A stretch of DNA of 64,000 bases from Lunularia cruciata (GCA_948567375.1 OX419762.1:48217034-48281033), one strand, 5' to 3'. Shown: positions 48,320 to 59,619, counted from the first letter of the stretch. Notes: generated by a model from the letters alone, not told the origin. A program made the numbers and translations.

Positions 48320-49057
48320 TGTAATACCAAGGGTTAGCCATATGATCTAGATGTGAAATTTGGTTTGGTAATATCTAGAAGGATGTTATACATGATGGTC
48401 AAAATAGATCAGATAGAAGTATCACCAAAAGAGTACTTCTACTAATAGGGCAGAAACCGAAATAGACTTGAGAACCTTAGAACCTATAGCTAGACATATG
48501 ATTTAAAGGTGAGAATTGGTTTGGTAACATCTGGAAGGATGTTACACATGATGGACTAAACAGATCAGAAAGAGGTATCACCAAAAGGGGACTTCTACTA
48601 ATAGAGTAGGAACCGAAATATGCTTGAAATCTTTGAAGGCAATTTCGGAGGCCTAAACGGATGAATTAGGCCTCGAAAATGTGCAGATTCCCCCCCAACG
48701 AAGGAAAGGCTGGCCTTCCCTCCCCCTTGGTTTGTCTCGTCGAGAGCTTTCCAACGGTACCTTACTCATGTGATTCTGAGATTCCTACAGGAAGATTCCC
48801 TAAAAGATTCTCTCCGGTCAAAGCTCATTTGACCAACCAGATAGGACCTAGACCAGACAGGTCACCCATCCAAGTCAGTAATCCAAGGGTGGAGCTTGCT
48901 GACATGTCACCTATCTATATCCCTAATCCTATGGTGGAGCTTCCTTGGAGGAGATCCTTTTTGTCTATATAATAAAGAGAAGGTGCTCCCTTGGGGCATC
49001 GAATGTTTGAGTGTACAATCTGTGTTTTCTCTCTTCTCTTGTCCTCGGAGTATTACA
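48320..49057 (+). repeat. 3' LTR, 738 bp
   Basis: It starts TGTAATACCAAGG and ends GGAGTATTACA. Differences from the 5' LTR, mostly transitions, cluster in the 48675-48740 region. It contains the same 156-bp internal duplication and the TATA box at 48966-48975. The right flank CCTTC is the target duplication. Confidence 0.96.
48966..48975 (+). promoter_or_regulatory. TATA box of the 3' LTR
   Basis: TATATAATAA, the same as in the 5' LTR. Transcription from here would run out of the element into the PHD-type integrase fragment, whose frame is open from an ATG at 48991. Confidence 0.65.
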
Positions 49058-49677
49058 CCTTCTCTCCATACTTTCTACTCTATGGACGAGATCTAGATTT
49101 ACCTGCAGCCATTCATCAAGATGCTACTGTAGTTTTGGACTTGGATGACCTCGATGTATGGATGAGCGCATGTTCTCAACGGGCAGAGGTCTTTCGGCGC
49201 GTGATGCCGATGGCCTTTGAGAACTTGGCAATTGCTCAGCATAGAGATACTTTACGCTATGCTTCCATTCGAGGAGGAGGTTATAGATCCTCGATCTATC
49301 AATTTCATCCAGGCGACTATGTATATCTACAACAGACATCACCAACAACACTTGATGTTTCTATAGGCCGCACTATCTTGAGAGTGCGCAAGGTTTTGCC
49401 ATCTGGAGTCCTTGTGTTAGAAGGACGTGATGGTGTTGTTTGGAAGGATCATGTGCGCAATTGTGCACCATGCCACCTCCCAAACATTGATGGTACTATG
49501 GACCCAAGCTTGGCACTTGTAAGTGCAGGCTTGAGGTGTATGTTATGTGGCTCTTCTGGTGGAGCTGCTACTATGTTAGTGTGTGATAGCTGTTCAAGAG
49601 GATGGCATATGGCATGTATGACTCCTCCCCTCACGGTGGTTCCTCAAGGACAATGGTTATGTCCTAGATGTACTTGA
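48991..49677 (+). CDS. Ty3-type integrase C-terminus with PHD finger, fused to LTR-derived start
   Basis: A 228-aa open frame. Codons from ATG 48991 to about 49056 are 3'-LTR sequence (MGHRMFECTICVFSLLLSSE...). From 49058 the frame is an older integrase: FSPYFLLYGRDLDLP, QRAEVFRRVMPMAFENLAIA, QHRDTLRYASIRGGGYR, then an SH3-like FHPGDYVYLQQ box. The end is a PHD finger, 49537-49671: C-x2-C-x11-C-x2-C-x4-H-x2-C-x14-C-x2-C, with the usual Trp before the last Cys pair (QWLCPRC). PHD fingers commonly read the histone H3 tail. Here the finger sits where chromoviruses carry a chromodomain, so a role in choosing insertion sites is likely. No stop or frameshift occurs in the older part. The catalytic core of this integrase is absent from the window. 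Confidence 0.85.
   Translation: MGHRMFECTICVFSLLLSSEYYTFSPYFLLYGRDLDLPAAIHQDATVVLDLDDLDVWMSACSQRAEVFRRVMPMAFENLAIAQHRDTLRYASIRGGGYRSSIYQFHPGDYVYLQQTSPTTLDVSIGRTILRVRKVLPSGVLVLEGRDGVVWKDHVRNCAPCHLPNIDGTMDPSLALVSAGLRCMLCGSSGGAATMLVCDSCSRGWHMACMTPPLTVVPQGQWLCPRCT
49058..49062. repeat. Target-site duplication, right
   Basis: CCTTC, identical to 42459-42463. Confidence 0.95.
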
Positions 49678-50508
49678 CCTATAGCTAGTTCATTCTTTAT
49701 ATGGTATAGATTGCAGACAGGCGACTAACGATGGGGCTCCATAGCACCCGGCCTCCTGATCTTTGCCCATTAGAAGGTATACCATATACTTAGAATAGAT
49801 GGCTATCTGGAGTTAGAGGGACCTAACCGCCAGTTAGGGAGGCAATTGTGGCACTTTAGAGTCTATGTATGACTTATGTGTGAGTTATGCTTCTATAGTG
49901 TATGATGTTGACAACAATGTATGTTGTGCAGCGATGTATATACGCACGACAGCTATCACGCCATTTGTAGTTCCGCATCTAGATGCTTGGACACTGGAGT
50001 TCCAGTGATAGTAGTTAGAGTTATTCTAGCAATTTCTCAGAGACTACTTTCTGACGGTTAGATTTCATGTTTGGGGTACTGACTTCACGGTGGGGCCCAC
50101 CGTCACTTTGCACCATTTGCACCGTCGAGTGTGCCGTCAGTGGGACCGTTTGGGTTTCAGTGCTAGCTCGAGTCCAGAGCGGTATAGTTTTGAAGTGAGC
50201 TCCAGAGAGCTCACTTCTCTGATGTTGAGCCTTCGAGTTCCTGGCTATGGTGGACAGAGGCCGGTGAGCGTCACCTGGATTCTCTATGCTTGAGTGGGTG
50301 TGGCTTGACTGTAATCAGTGCCCAGTTGGTGGCAATTTATAGAGTGACAGATCAAGTACTGATCTGAGTTGAGTTGAGTTGAGAGTGGTAAGCAATCTGA
50401 TTATTGTGGCACTTTAGAGTCTATGTATGACTTATGTGTGAGTTATGCTTCTATAGTGTATGATGTTGACAGCAATGTATGTTGTGTAGCAATGTATATA
50501 CGCACGAC
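49678..50508 (+). repeat. Probable LTR remnant of the PHD element: 105-bp direct repeat, 558 bp apart
   Basis: About 170 bp after the PHD stop, a purine run AGGGAGGCA (49836-49844) precedes TGTGGCACTTTAGAG (49847), as PPT and LTR start do. The segment 49846-49950 recurs at 50404-50508 with 3 differences seen. Possible readings: two LTR starts in tandem, or an LTR with internal duplication. Between them lies a perfect hairpin (50192-50217), and no clear LTR end (CA) with target duplication was found. No gene in this stretch; short frames at 50090-50293 are not recognised. Confidence 0.6.
50192..50217. other. Perfect 11-bp hairpin
   Basis: GAAGTGAGCTC, loop CAGA, GAGCTCACTTC. It lies inside the putative LTR remnant. 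Confidence 0.85.
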
Positions 50509-50509
50509 A

Positions 50510-52679
50510 AACAATCTCAAGATCTAAAATGACAACCCACTCTTCATATTTTTCAATTCAAATCTCAAATTGGTTATGAATCCAATTTGATGTCTACCTC
50601 TTCCTCTTCTAAACTCAATCTAACTTCCTTTGTTTCTTGTACTTTGGCTCTATCAACTTCTATAGCTCCTTCCATTTCTATCACTTATTCAGTCTAAATT
50701 GCAATTGAACTCATGGGCACTCTCTCTACCTCCTTAGCTTCCAACCCACTTACCTGTAATTGCTCAAATAACTCCTCCAAAGACACTTGCACTCCTACTT
50801 CTCTTACTTTGCTTTAGGTTCCTACTTTCATACTACTATAAATCTACTCTAACTCAGATTTCACTAACTCTAATCTCAGACAAACATTATCTACTACTTC
50901 AATAATTTTTCTATTTACTAGGTCTCTAAAAAAAATCAAAAGATTATTTAGATTAGTATCCTTTGCCTTTTTTTTTTTTGTCTTCTGCACTTTGGTTTCA
51001 TTCACTACTATTTTCCTCTTCTATTTCTATCATATCTTCAATCAAGACTATAATTGAAGTCATGGGTATCTTAACATTATCTTCTTTCCATATTCTAACT
51101 TCCTCATATGACTCTTGTAAGATGCCCAAAGTCACCTACATCCAATGTCTGACTACCTTGGATTGTGTTATCTTCAGCTTGAGGCAAAGTCTCTAGACCT
51201 GATATTTCTATACCCAAAGTACTTAACTACTTTATATCTATACTCAGAAACTTCAAATGCTTGTAACTTTTTCCATAGACCTCCAAACTCTGCAATTTTG
51301 GAGGCAACAAAAAGCCCTGAAAGAGATGCTTCCAAGGAAATATAGCACGTATGAACATGTGGTCATTGAGATATGCCCCCATAATAATCCTGCCTTCCAA
51401 TTTTCATTCCTCTACAAAGTATCCTTATTGTCCTTCCAATCCAATCCAAGTCTTTCTTCCTCTAACATGGAAGTCAGAAACATTAGAAGAATCTTTTCTC
51501 TTAACTTTTGTGGATTTTTACTTATTTCTAATTCCTCATAGTGGGAGATCTTATTTAAATATCAAAGAGCTCCATGTTAGGCATCTTGATTATTTCCTAA
51601 ACCACTAATGGAATATACCCCATTCAATATCTTCTAATTTGCAATTCAATAAACTCTACTCCACATGTCCTTCACACTCTGGTAAAAAATGGAAGTAATA
51701 AAAAAACTATAAAACCAATAGGCTGACTAAAACAAAAATAGACTGAATTTAAGTTGAAATACACATAAGATTTCCTTACACACTTTATAAATAAAATAAT
51801 TCTGAAACTTTTTAATGGTATTTTTATTAATTAAAAACAAATTAAAAGGAGAGTGATCTTTTGATCCTCTATTTCACCAACTCTTTGACCTCCTTACACA
51901 ACAACAACAACAACAACATCACAAAATTTGTTGTTTTGTAACTAATGCATAAGGACCACTTGAACTATTATGAAGCTACAAATCTTCAAGATGAATGAGG
52001 ATAATAGAGACCACTTAGCACTATAGATAAAGAGAGATTAAAAAAAAGGGTGGTTTCTTTTATTGTTGCTAAATAGGACATTGAATTGCAAAATGTCCAA
52101 CTAGGAATGGATGATCTTGACCAATTGCCCAAATGAAGTTCTTGGAACATGAGGATTAAAGAAACAAAGAATCTTGATAAGAGATATCAAGTAATTTATT
52201 GGGAACTTAATTTGTTCCAATGGGATTGAAGGCTTGACTTATGCAAGTTTGATATACTTGCAAGGTATGATATACAATTGTTGTTATAAGATTTGGTTGA
52301 TGATGGAGTTCTAAGATTTGCATGTCTATGCAATTAGCAAAGAAATTATGTATTCATATCAAACCAATATTTGGTAGTAGATTGACGATGGTGATTGAAG
52401 AAAGGGTTTTGTACTTTTCACCTCACATCTTGCTACATTCAAGATTGGAAGGGAATATTCAAAGTGTATGAGATTTGTAGTAGCTCCCTTATACTACAAT
52501 ATCATTCTAGATTTACTTTTGGTTTGAACATCATAAGGTTCAATATGATTGGATCCAATCAAATTCAAGTACAGCCCAAGGTACCAAGGTAAATAGTTAC
52601 CAATTAGGTTGTCTAACATCTCTTAGTAAAACATCTAGGAATAGTCAATCCCAAAATGGGAAGTTTATTAGTATAATAG
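50510..52679. other. C/T-rich then AT-rich DNA, no recognised gene
   Basis: 50520-51600 is pyrimidine-rich on the + strand (hence Lys/Glu-rich on the minus strand, with many stops), perhaps a decayed charged coding region on the minus strand. No motif could be fixed. An (AAC)n run lies at about 51899-51917. 52395-52592 holds a 65-codon frame that could be the end of a decayed protease region belonging to the element that follows; unproven. Confidence 0.4.
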
Positions 52680-55600
52680 CTAGAGAGAAAGACTTTGGAG
52701 AAACATAGTCTTATTTTTGCTAGTGGATCAAGCTAATTTCATCAAAAGAATTTGATGAGGGTAAATATCCTCTCAACAAGAAATGGTTGATAAGATAGTA
52801 CAAGAGTTTGTAGATGTGTTTTTTGATGATCTTCCAAAAGGGTTATCTTTTGACCAAGGTATATCCTTTAAGATTGAGTTATTACCAAGTAGTAGTCTTG
52901 TGAGTTGACCCAATCTAAAAGCTCTCACCCAAGGAATTAAAAGAACTTCAAACAACACAAATCAAGTTTTTGGAGAAGGATTTCATTTGATGTAATATAT
53001 CTCCTTGGGGAGCACTAGTACTTTTTGTACCAAAGAAGGACGGAGGACTTTAATTATGTATTGACTACCATGTCCTTAATGAATAAACCATGAAAAATGC
53101 ATATCTCTTGCCTCAAATTGATGACTTGTTGGATCAGTTGAGTGGAGCATAATATTTCTCCAAGTTCAATTTTTAAAGTGGCTATTGGAAAATTCCAGTT
53201 GATAGAAAGGATGTGAAAATGACTATACTTTGCACAAGTATGGGCATTTTGAGTGAATAGTTTTACTTTTGAGCTCACTAATGCTTTGGTAGTTTTCATG
53301 GATCAAATGAATCGAGTGTTGGATGGGCTATTGGATTGCTACATGATGGTGTTCTTGGATGATTTCAACCTATAGTAAATTAGAAGCAAAATACAAAAAT
53401 CATATACTTGAAGTCCTAATATGACTCCACCAATGGAAGTTTTACTACAAGAAGTCAAAGTGTACCTTTTGATAGAAGGAAATTACCTTCTTGGGTCATA
53501 AAGTCTCATTAGAGTGGATCAAGATGGAAGAGGAGAAAATCAAGGCCATTACCAATTGGTCTACTTCTAAAGATGTCACAAAAGTGTGTGCATTTAGTGG
53601 ATTGTAGGTTTTACCAATGGTTCATCCACTGCCTTACTAATGTCACTCCAATGTTGACCAATCTCTTAGAGAAGACATCAAGCTTTCAATGGACCACCAA
53701 ACATGAAGAATCATTCAAGAAATTGAAGCACATGTTGTCTTTACAACCCTTATTGCAAACATATGATCATCAACTACTTTGTGTGATTGATTTTGATGCT
53801 TCTTACTTTGCCATTGGAGTTGTGTTGCAATAGGAATTTCTAGATGGATTACATCCCATTGCCTTTGTGTCTTGCCATTCAAATACCATAGAAAAGAATT
53901 ACTTTGCTTGAGATCAAGAACAACTAGCAATGGTATATGCCACAAATGTATGGAGATATTATCTCTTGGGAAAACAAGTGATCATGCAAAGCATTTGCAA
54001 ACCTTGTTGCAGACTTTACATTTCAAGCACATGAAGAGTTTACATCATCAATGGAGGAATAATTAAAATTTTTTGACACCAAGCTTCAGTAACAACCTAA
54101 AAAGTTCCATGTCATCCTTGATGCCATATCACAATGACTTGATTTGAAGACTCTTCTTGAAACTCTCATAATAGTAACAATTACAACAATGTCAATTAAT
54201 TCAAAAGTCCAAATTGATTTTAGGATTTCTTTATAGCAAGACTCATTATTTCAATTGGTACAAGGTTGTCTTGCAACACAAAAAAACAAATATTTCACTT
54301 TCTTCTTTAAGGAAGGCTTTTTATTTTGTGAGAATCAGATCTATATTCTAGCTAAAAGCAATCTACAACTTGTATAGCTTCAAGAAACCCATGACTTACA
54401 AATTTCTACTCTCATGGGTATGGACAAGACCTTGGGTACCCTTCAATATCAATGGTGGTGGCATAACAAGGCATAAGAAGTTCAAGAGTTTGTTTGATCT
54501 TATGAGAATTGCCAAAACAACAAAGCCAATAACTAGAAGCCAAGTAGACTCCTTCAACCACTACCAATTCCATCTACCCATTAGGAACATGTAAGCTTAG
54601 ACCTCATCACATCCTTGCCAAAGATGGACCAGAGCCATACATCCATTGTAGTGTTTGTTGATAAGCTCAACAAGCTACAATGGATGTATGGCCCTGGTTG
54701 GCTCCTACCAGGGCCATACATTGATTTATTTATTTGGCTCCTACCATAGATACAATTGATGTTCCAACATTGGCCCAAAACTACTTTGACACCATTTTCA
54801 AGCACTATAACATACCACATGTTCTCATCTTTGATCAAGATCCTTGCTTTATTTTGTAAATTTTGGCAAGCACTTTTTAAACTCCTTGGTACCACGCTTG
54901 TATTGTCTACAACTTATCATCCTCAAATTAATAAACAAATAGAATAAGAAAATTGCACTTTGAAGGTACCAATGTGATGTACCTATGTCAAGGTTCACCA
55001 CATTGATTGGGATATTTGTCTCAAAATTACCAAGTTTGCTTACAATAATTCCAAGCAAGCAAGTCCCAACCTTTCTTCTTCCTTAATTATGTGCAAGATG
55101 CACTTGTTCTAGATTCTCTTCTTGTTTCTATTCCATCTTAGGTCTTGTATACTTCCATCTTCTTGTCCATGTTATCTAAGTCCCTACACCAAGCCAAGTC
55201 TCATATTCTTGTTGCTAAAAATTAGCAAAAGCAATATGTGATAAAAATCATTGCAACCTCACCTTTCAATTAAGTGATAATGTCATGCTGCTTTTGTCAA
55301 ATAACCTTCCTCTTCCACTCAATACCAAGTCCATAATGTTGCTCTTAATTGGATAAGTCCATTTGAGATTACTCAAATCATTTCTCCCATTGCCTACCAA
55401 CATGATTTCCTTAGTCATATGTGGATCCATCCTATCTTCCATGTTTTAAAGTTTTTTTAACCCATCTTCCTTTTTCACTTGTGTCCAACCCCTTCCTCCT
55501 CCTATCCCTTTCAGATATAATAAGAAATATGAATTTTATTACATACTTGCATATCACAACATCTAACTGTGCCGCCAACAATACCCGCCATAGAAGCTCC

Positions 55601-56340
55601 TTTGGAAAGGGTATCACGTTCATGATGCCACATACAAAAATCATGCTCATCTCCACAATGCATAGAAAACACTATAGGAGTTCAAAGTATCCATGGCAAC
55701 AAAGACATCACCAACTAGTAGCATGGGAATATGTAATAATATGGAGTTAGCACACAAGTTAGTAGAAGCTAATGAGTTAATAGTCTAAGCTAAATATAGC
55801 AAAAAGAAGTAGAACTAGCCAAAGAATGTGCTAGAAGCATCTAGAAAGCTTATGGGTAGAATATTCTAGAAGCAATGAAGAATGAATGAAGAAGCTTCTT
55901 GGTGAGAAGCTTCTAAGAACTTCCCAAGGATAGAATAATTTGTATCCCAAGCTCACAGCTAGCTTAGCTTATATGCCAAGTAAATGACTAGCTTTGCTTG
56001 CACTCCAAGTAAGGTGGCTTCTAAAAGTAACCTTCCTTGGAAGCTCCTTGGGAGTCTTTTACCCATGTTACTTATAAATACCAAAACCAAGCTCAGGCAA
56101 GGCATTTGAAGATTCTCTCACTTGAAAGTCTCAATGTGATCTTCCATTCCGGTCTTCTATTCTCCTATTTGTCTCCTTAGGCTTTTACATCTTCCATCTT
56201 ATATCATAATCCTCTCTAGACATAATCCTCCTTTTTCCTATTGCTCTTAATTTACATCTGCAAGAACTCCAATTCCTAGATAAAGAAATACCCCAAACCT
56301 CCACAAGTGGACATGCAACCACTTGATATCAATCCCAACA
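52680..56340 (+). mobile_element. Decayed Ty3/gypsy chromovirus, + strand
   Basis: Pieces in pol order. 52782-53060: VDKIVQEFVDVFFDDLPKGL and later WGALVLFVPKKDG-like sequence (RT N-terminus). 53090-53360: LDQLSGA-like, and the MVFLDDF-type catalytic box. 53573-53833: TNLLEKTSSFQWTTKHEESF and IDFDASYFAIGVVLQ (RNase H start). 54080-54260: KFHVILDAISQ and QLVQGCLA (linker, also in the minus-strand element). 54600-55080: integrase core traces (DLITSLPKMDQSHTSIVVFV, LSTTYHPQINKQIE). 55270-55450: integrase C-terminus. About 55580-55700: chromodomain traces. The probable 3' LTR is about 55760-56340, with TATA-like CTTATAAATA at 56071-56080. There are many stops; it is dead. Confidence 0.8.
54629..54715. 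repeat. Inverted copy (23-bp arms) with a second nested inversion, inside integrase relic
   Basis: 54629-54651 (CCAGAGCCATAC...TTGTAG) is complementary, with one mismatch in 23, to 54675-54697. A second pair follows: GGCCCTGGT (54690-54698) / ACCAGGGCC (54707-54715). TGGCTCCTACCA then occurs twice (about 54700 and 54743). The integrase reading is interrupted exactly here, so the extra copies look inserted rather than ancestral. Confidence 0.8.
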
Positions 56341-56441
56341 TGCCAAAATTTTAATTGTTGCTGTGTGACATGTCAAAGGTGCCAAGCCATAGGTGTCAAC
56401 TCAAAATATATTTATCATCAGATGAATGTAACTTTTGTTGA

Positions 56442-56880
56442 AAAGCTCTAAATATTATGCATTTGGTCTATATGGCAAGCCCTCAAGAAGATGTTGCAAC
56501 AAGACTAAGCACATTTCATTTGGACTAGTAATCACAAAGATATTGGCCTCAAAGTGTCTATTCCAACCATTGTAATGGTACATTTGTACCATTCTAATGG
56601 GTACCCCACTCCAATGGTCATGGTGTTGTGATGTCATTCCTAAGTCTTAATCTAATGGTCTTCTTCAAGTGGTATAACTTTACTACAAAGCTCTGACTAC
56701 CATGATTTTGGTCTCTATGGAAAGCCTTTGCAAGCGCACTTGCAACAAGATATATCATGTTGCATTTGGATGAGTATCCATGGAAATATCAGCCCCAAAA
56801 TTTCTACTCCACTTTGATAGTCTACTCTAGTCCAATGGTTGTGGTATCATGGTGTCATTTCAAGAATGTATTTCCATGGG
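56442..56880. repeat. Imperfect tandem duplication between the converging elements
   Basis: AAAGCTCTAAATATTATG (about 56442) and AAAGCTCTGACTACCATG (about 56687) start two units. They share TTTGGTCT, ATGGMAAGCC, TTGCAACAAGA, CATTTGGA, TGGCCTCAAA or CAGCCCCAAA, TCTACTCC or CTATTCCA, CCAATGGT, and GTGATGTCATT or ATGGTGTCATT. Period is about 245 bp. No coding sequence. Confidence 0.7.
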
Positions 56881-57314
56881 GAGAAATAAGAGAATGGAAG
56901 ACCATAGTGGAAGATCACATTGGAACTCTTTAATGAAGAGAACTCCAAATGCCTAGCATGATCTTAGGCTTTAGTATTTATAGGATACAATGCTCTTGGG
57001 ACGCTTCCTACTAGAAGCCGCCTTCTTGGAGTGCAACTTAAGTCAGACAAGAAGCTTCTAAAAGAAGCTTCCCCATAGGAGCCATCTATTTGGCATGCAA
57101 ACTAAGCTAGTTAGGAAGTTTCCTAAGAAGCTGCTTACTTGGCATACATGTTGATTGATATATAGAAGTACCAAGAATTTTCCTAGATGCCTCTAGAACA
57201 TTCTTAGACTACATAGCTAATTTGGCCTATTTGTTAACTTGTTAGCTTCTTCTAACTCATTTGCTAACTCCATATCCTTATATATTTCCCCACCACTAAT
57301 TGGTGACATTCTTG

Positions 57315-57791
57315 TCACCATGGAATCTTCAAAACTCTTAGCCATTTGTGCATCATGGAGATGAGAAAGAGGCTCCCATGTGGCATCATGAAGGGTATAC
57401 CTTTTCCAAAGGACTTTGTACTTAGTGTATTGGTGGTGGCCACATTGGATGTTGTGATGTACAAGAATATGATCAACTTCATACTCCTCATGAGCATTGA
57501 CAAGGATGGGACGAGGAGGGGGTTGGACACAAGTAGAAAAGGAAGATGGATTAAAAAAAAAGGTTTCAACATTGAAATATGAAAGATAGGGTGGATTCTC
57601 ATATGACTAGGCAAGGCAGGTGTATAACCAATAAGAGAATTAATTTGGGTAACATCAAATGGACCTAGCCAATTAGGAATAATTTTATGAGCTTCTATAT
57701 CACATGGGAAGGGTAGGTTATTAAAAGAAAGCATGACCATATCACCTAGGTGAAAGGTGAGATCACAACCATGTTGATCCATGTATTGCAT
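57315..57791 (-). pseudogene. Integrase C-terminus and chromodomain remnant
   Basis: 158-aa frame with HGCDLTFHLGDMVMLSFNNL (residues 8-27; the SH3-like C-terminal part of Ty3 integrases), IIPNWLGPFDVTQI (37-50) and MRIHPIFHISMLKPFF (64-79). After this the true frame shifts: a chromodomain-like string can be read in another frame near 57380-57420. The + strand element shows the same pieces near 55270-55700, so both derive from one family. Confidence 0.75.
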
Positions 57792-58641
57792 TTGACAATT
57801 TTGAGCAACAAGGAGATGAAGTTTGGCTTGCTATAAGGAGTGAGATATTATGGAAAGAAGGTATAATTATGAGGACATGAGATGGTGGGGAAGCAAGAAA
57901 GGAATTTGGAACAAGTGGGTCTTGGCCAAAATTAAGGAGGAAGGGAAAGAATTTGGTGTTTGGTTGCTAGGAGTTATTGTAGGCAAACTCAATAGCCACA
58001 AGGCAAGCATCCCAATTAGTATGGTGAATGTTGACAAAAGTACAAAGTATATCTTATAAGGTGAAATTTTCACATTTGGTTTTCCCATCAGTTTGATGAT
58101 GATAGGATGATGATAGGATGTAGACAAAGCAAGATTGGTATTGAGTAGCATGAAGAATGCTTGCCAATATTTATCAATGAATCAAACACATGGTTAGAGA
58201 TGAGAACATGAGGCATCCCATGATGCTTGAAGATATTTTCAAAGTAGATTTAGGTCAACACTAGAACATCTATTGTATCAAAGGTTGGGACTAAATGGAT
58301 TTGCTCATTAAACTTATCAACCAGCACCATAATTGCTATACAAACTTAGGAACATAATGAGATTTAAGCTCAAATGTTTAGATCAAGCAGATGAGATGGA
58401 AAGTGATTGGATTAGTCCACCTAATTTTTGGTTGCTAGCTTTGCTGCATTAAAAACTCTCACAAGATTGGACAAATTCCCAAAATTTACATGCCATGTTT
58501 GGCCACCATCATTTTTGTTATAGATTACTCAAGGTCTTGTCTACTCCCATGTGTCCTGCAATTGGTAAGTCATATATTTCTCAAAGTTGTGCCAAGCATA
58601 GATCACTCATACTGAGTGAAAAGATATGAGTCCAAAGTGAG

Positions 58642-59619
58642 TCAATCTTTGAGTGAAAAGGTATTGTACATCTTGTCATGTACTGCAAGACAACCTTGTA
58701 CCAATTGAAAGAATGGGGCTTGTTGTATAGTGGTTCTAAATTCAATTTGGACCTTTGAGTCAATTGACACTATCATAGTTGCTACCATGATGAGAGATTC
58801 AAGAAAAGTCTTCAAATCTGGTTGTTGTGATAGAGCATCAAAGATGATGTGGAACTTGTTGAGCTTGTATTCAAGCTTGATGTCAAAATATTGTATTTTT
58901 TCCTCCCATTGACTTCTAACCTTCACCACATGAGTTCCATCGTTCAGAACTTTGCTCTCCATTCTAAACTGAGTAATGAAGGGCTGTCCTAGGATCACCG
59001 GGTAGGGCAAGGTATCATGCACAAACACATTAATAGGCTCTACCACATTCCCTATCTTGATTCTAACATCCGGACAAGCTCCCCACAACGCATTTCTGGT
59101 TCTATTCACTGAGTTTACCTTCCAATCAATGTCACAATCCACCTTCCAGCGCCCTTCATCGTAGACTGCCTTTGACACGAGGTTGACCTCAGATCCTGAA
59201 TCAATCAGTGCTCTCATCGGTGTTTTCACTCCTTGCATCTCGATCTTGCACTTGCTGCAACTTCTCGCCCGAAAGGAGTCCTGCACCTCCTCTGACAAGG
59301 GCACAAAAGACTTCTCATCCTCAAGAGCAGCATCATAGACACGTGCTTCTCGGGTCTCATCCTCTAGTTTTTCCTGTTCAATCTCAAGGCCAAAAGTTCC
59401 CACCTCTCCTTCAGCCTCACTCCCGTCCTCGTACAGCAAAGACGTGTGCGGTCCTTCCTTGTAGAATTTTTTCTTCTTTGCCTTGACAAGGATAAGGTCC
59501 TGCACATCCTTCCTCAAGCTACCAAAGAACTCTTTGTTTGTGAAACCCCTCATCTCTTGCGTCCAGAACTTTTTGGCAATCTCTTGAGGATCTAGTTCCA
59601 TTTCTATGTCCCGGCTCAA
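58642..59619 (-). pseudogene. Protease joined in frame to the post-RNase H segment (RT/RH deleted)
   Basis: 325-aa open frame. Residues 1-120 are acidic gag-pol linker. The aspartic protease has an intact catalytic triad, ALIDSGSEVNLVS (D140-S141-G142), and the second box YPVILGQPFITQF (206-218). From about residue 236 (nucleotide about 58911) the sequence jumps to QWEEKIQYFDIKLEYKLNKF and DALSQQPDLKTFLESL, the end of RNase H and linker, also seen on the + element at 54050-54260. All of RT and most of RNase H is missing, yet the frame stays open. The upstream gag is in the same frame, separated by TGA (59683-59685) and a TAG near 59637. Confidence 0.85.

Larger units (their letters stand above)
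42464..49057 (+). mobile_element. Full-length Ty3/gypsy chromovirus, 6594 bp
   Basis: Complete structure: 5' LTR 42464-43202, PBS 43204-43215, two small ORFs, gag, protease-RT-RNase H, integrase-chromodomain, PPT 48305-48317, 3' LTR 48320-49057, and 5-bp target duplications. The LTRs differ at about a dozen positions by eye (about 98% identity), so insertion is recent on a genomic scale. Order PR-RT-RH-IN plus the C-terminal chromodomain places it among chromoviruses. This copy cannot make a full polyprotein: in-frame stops at 44127, 44256, 44628, 45797, 47944 and 48073, a one-base frameshift near 46978-46981, and DPG in place of the usual DSG/DTG in protease. It inserted into an older PHD-type integrase fragment. 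Confidence 0.96.
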
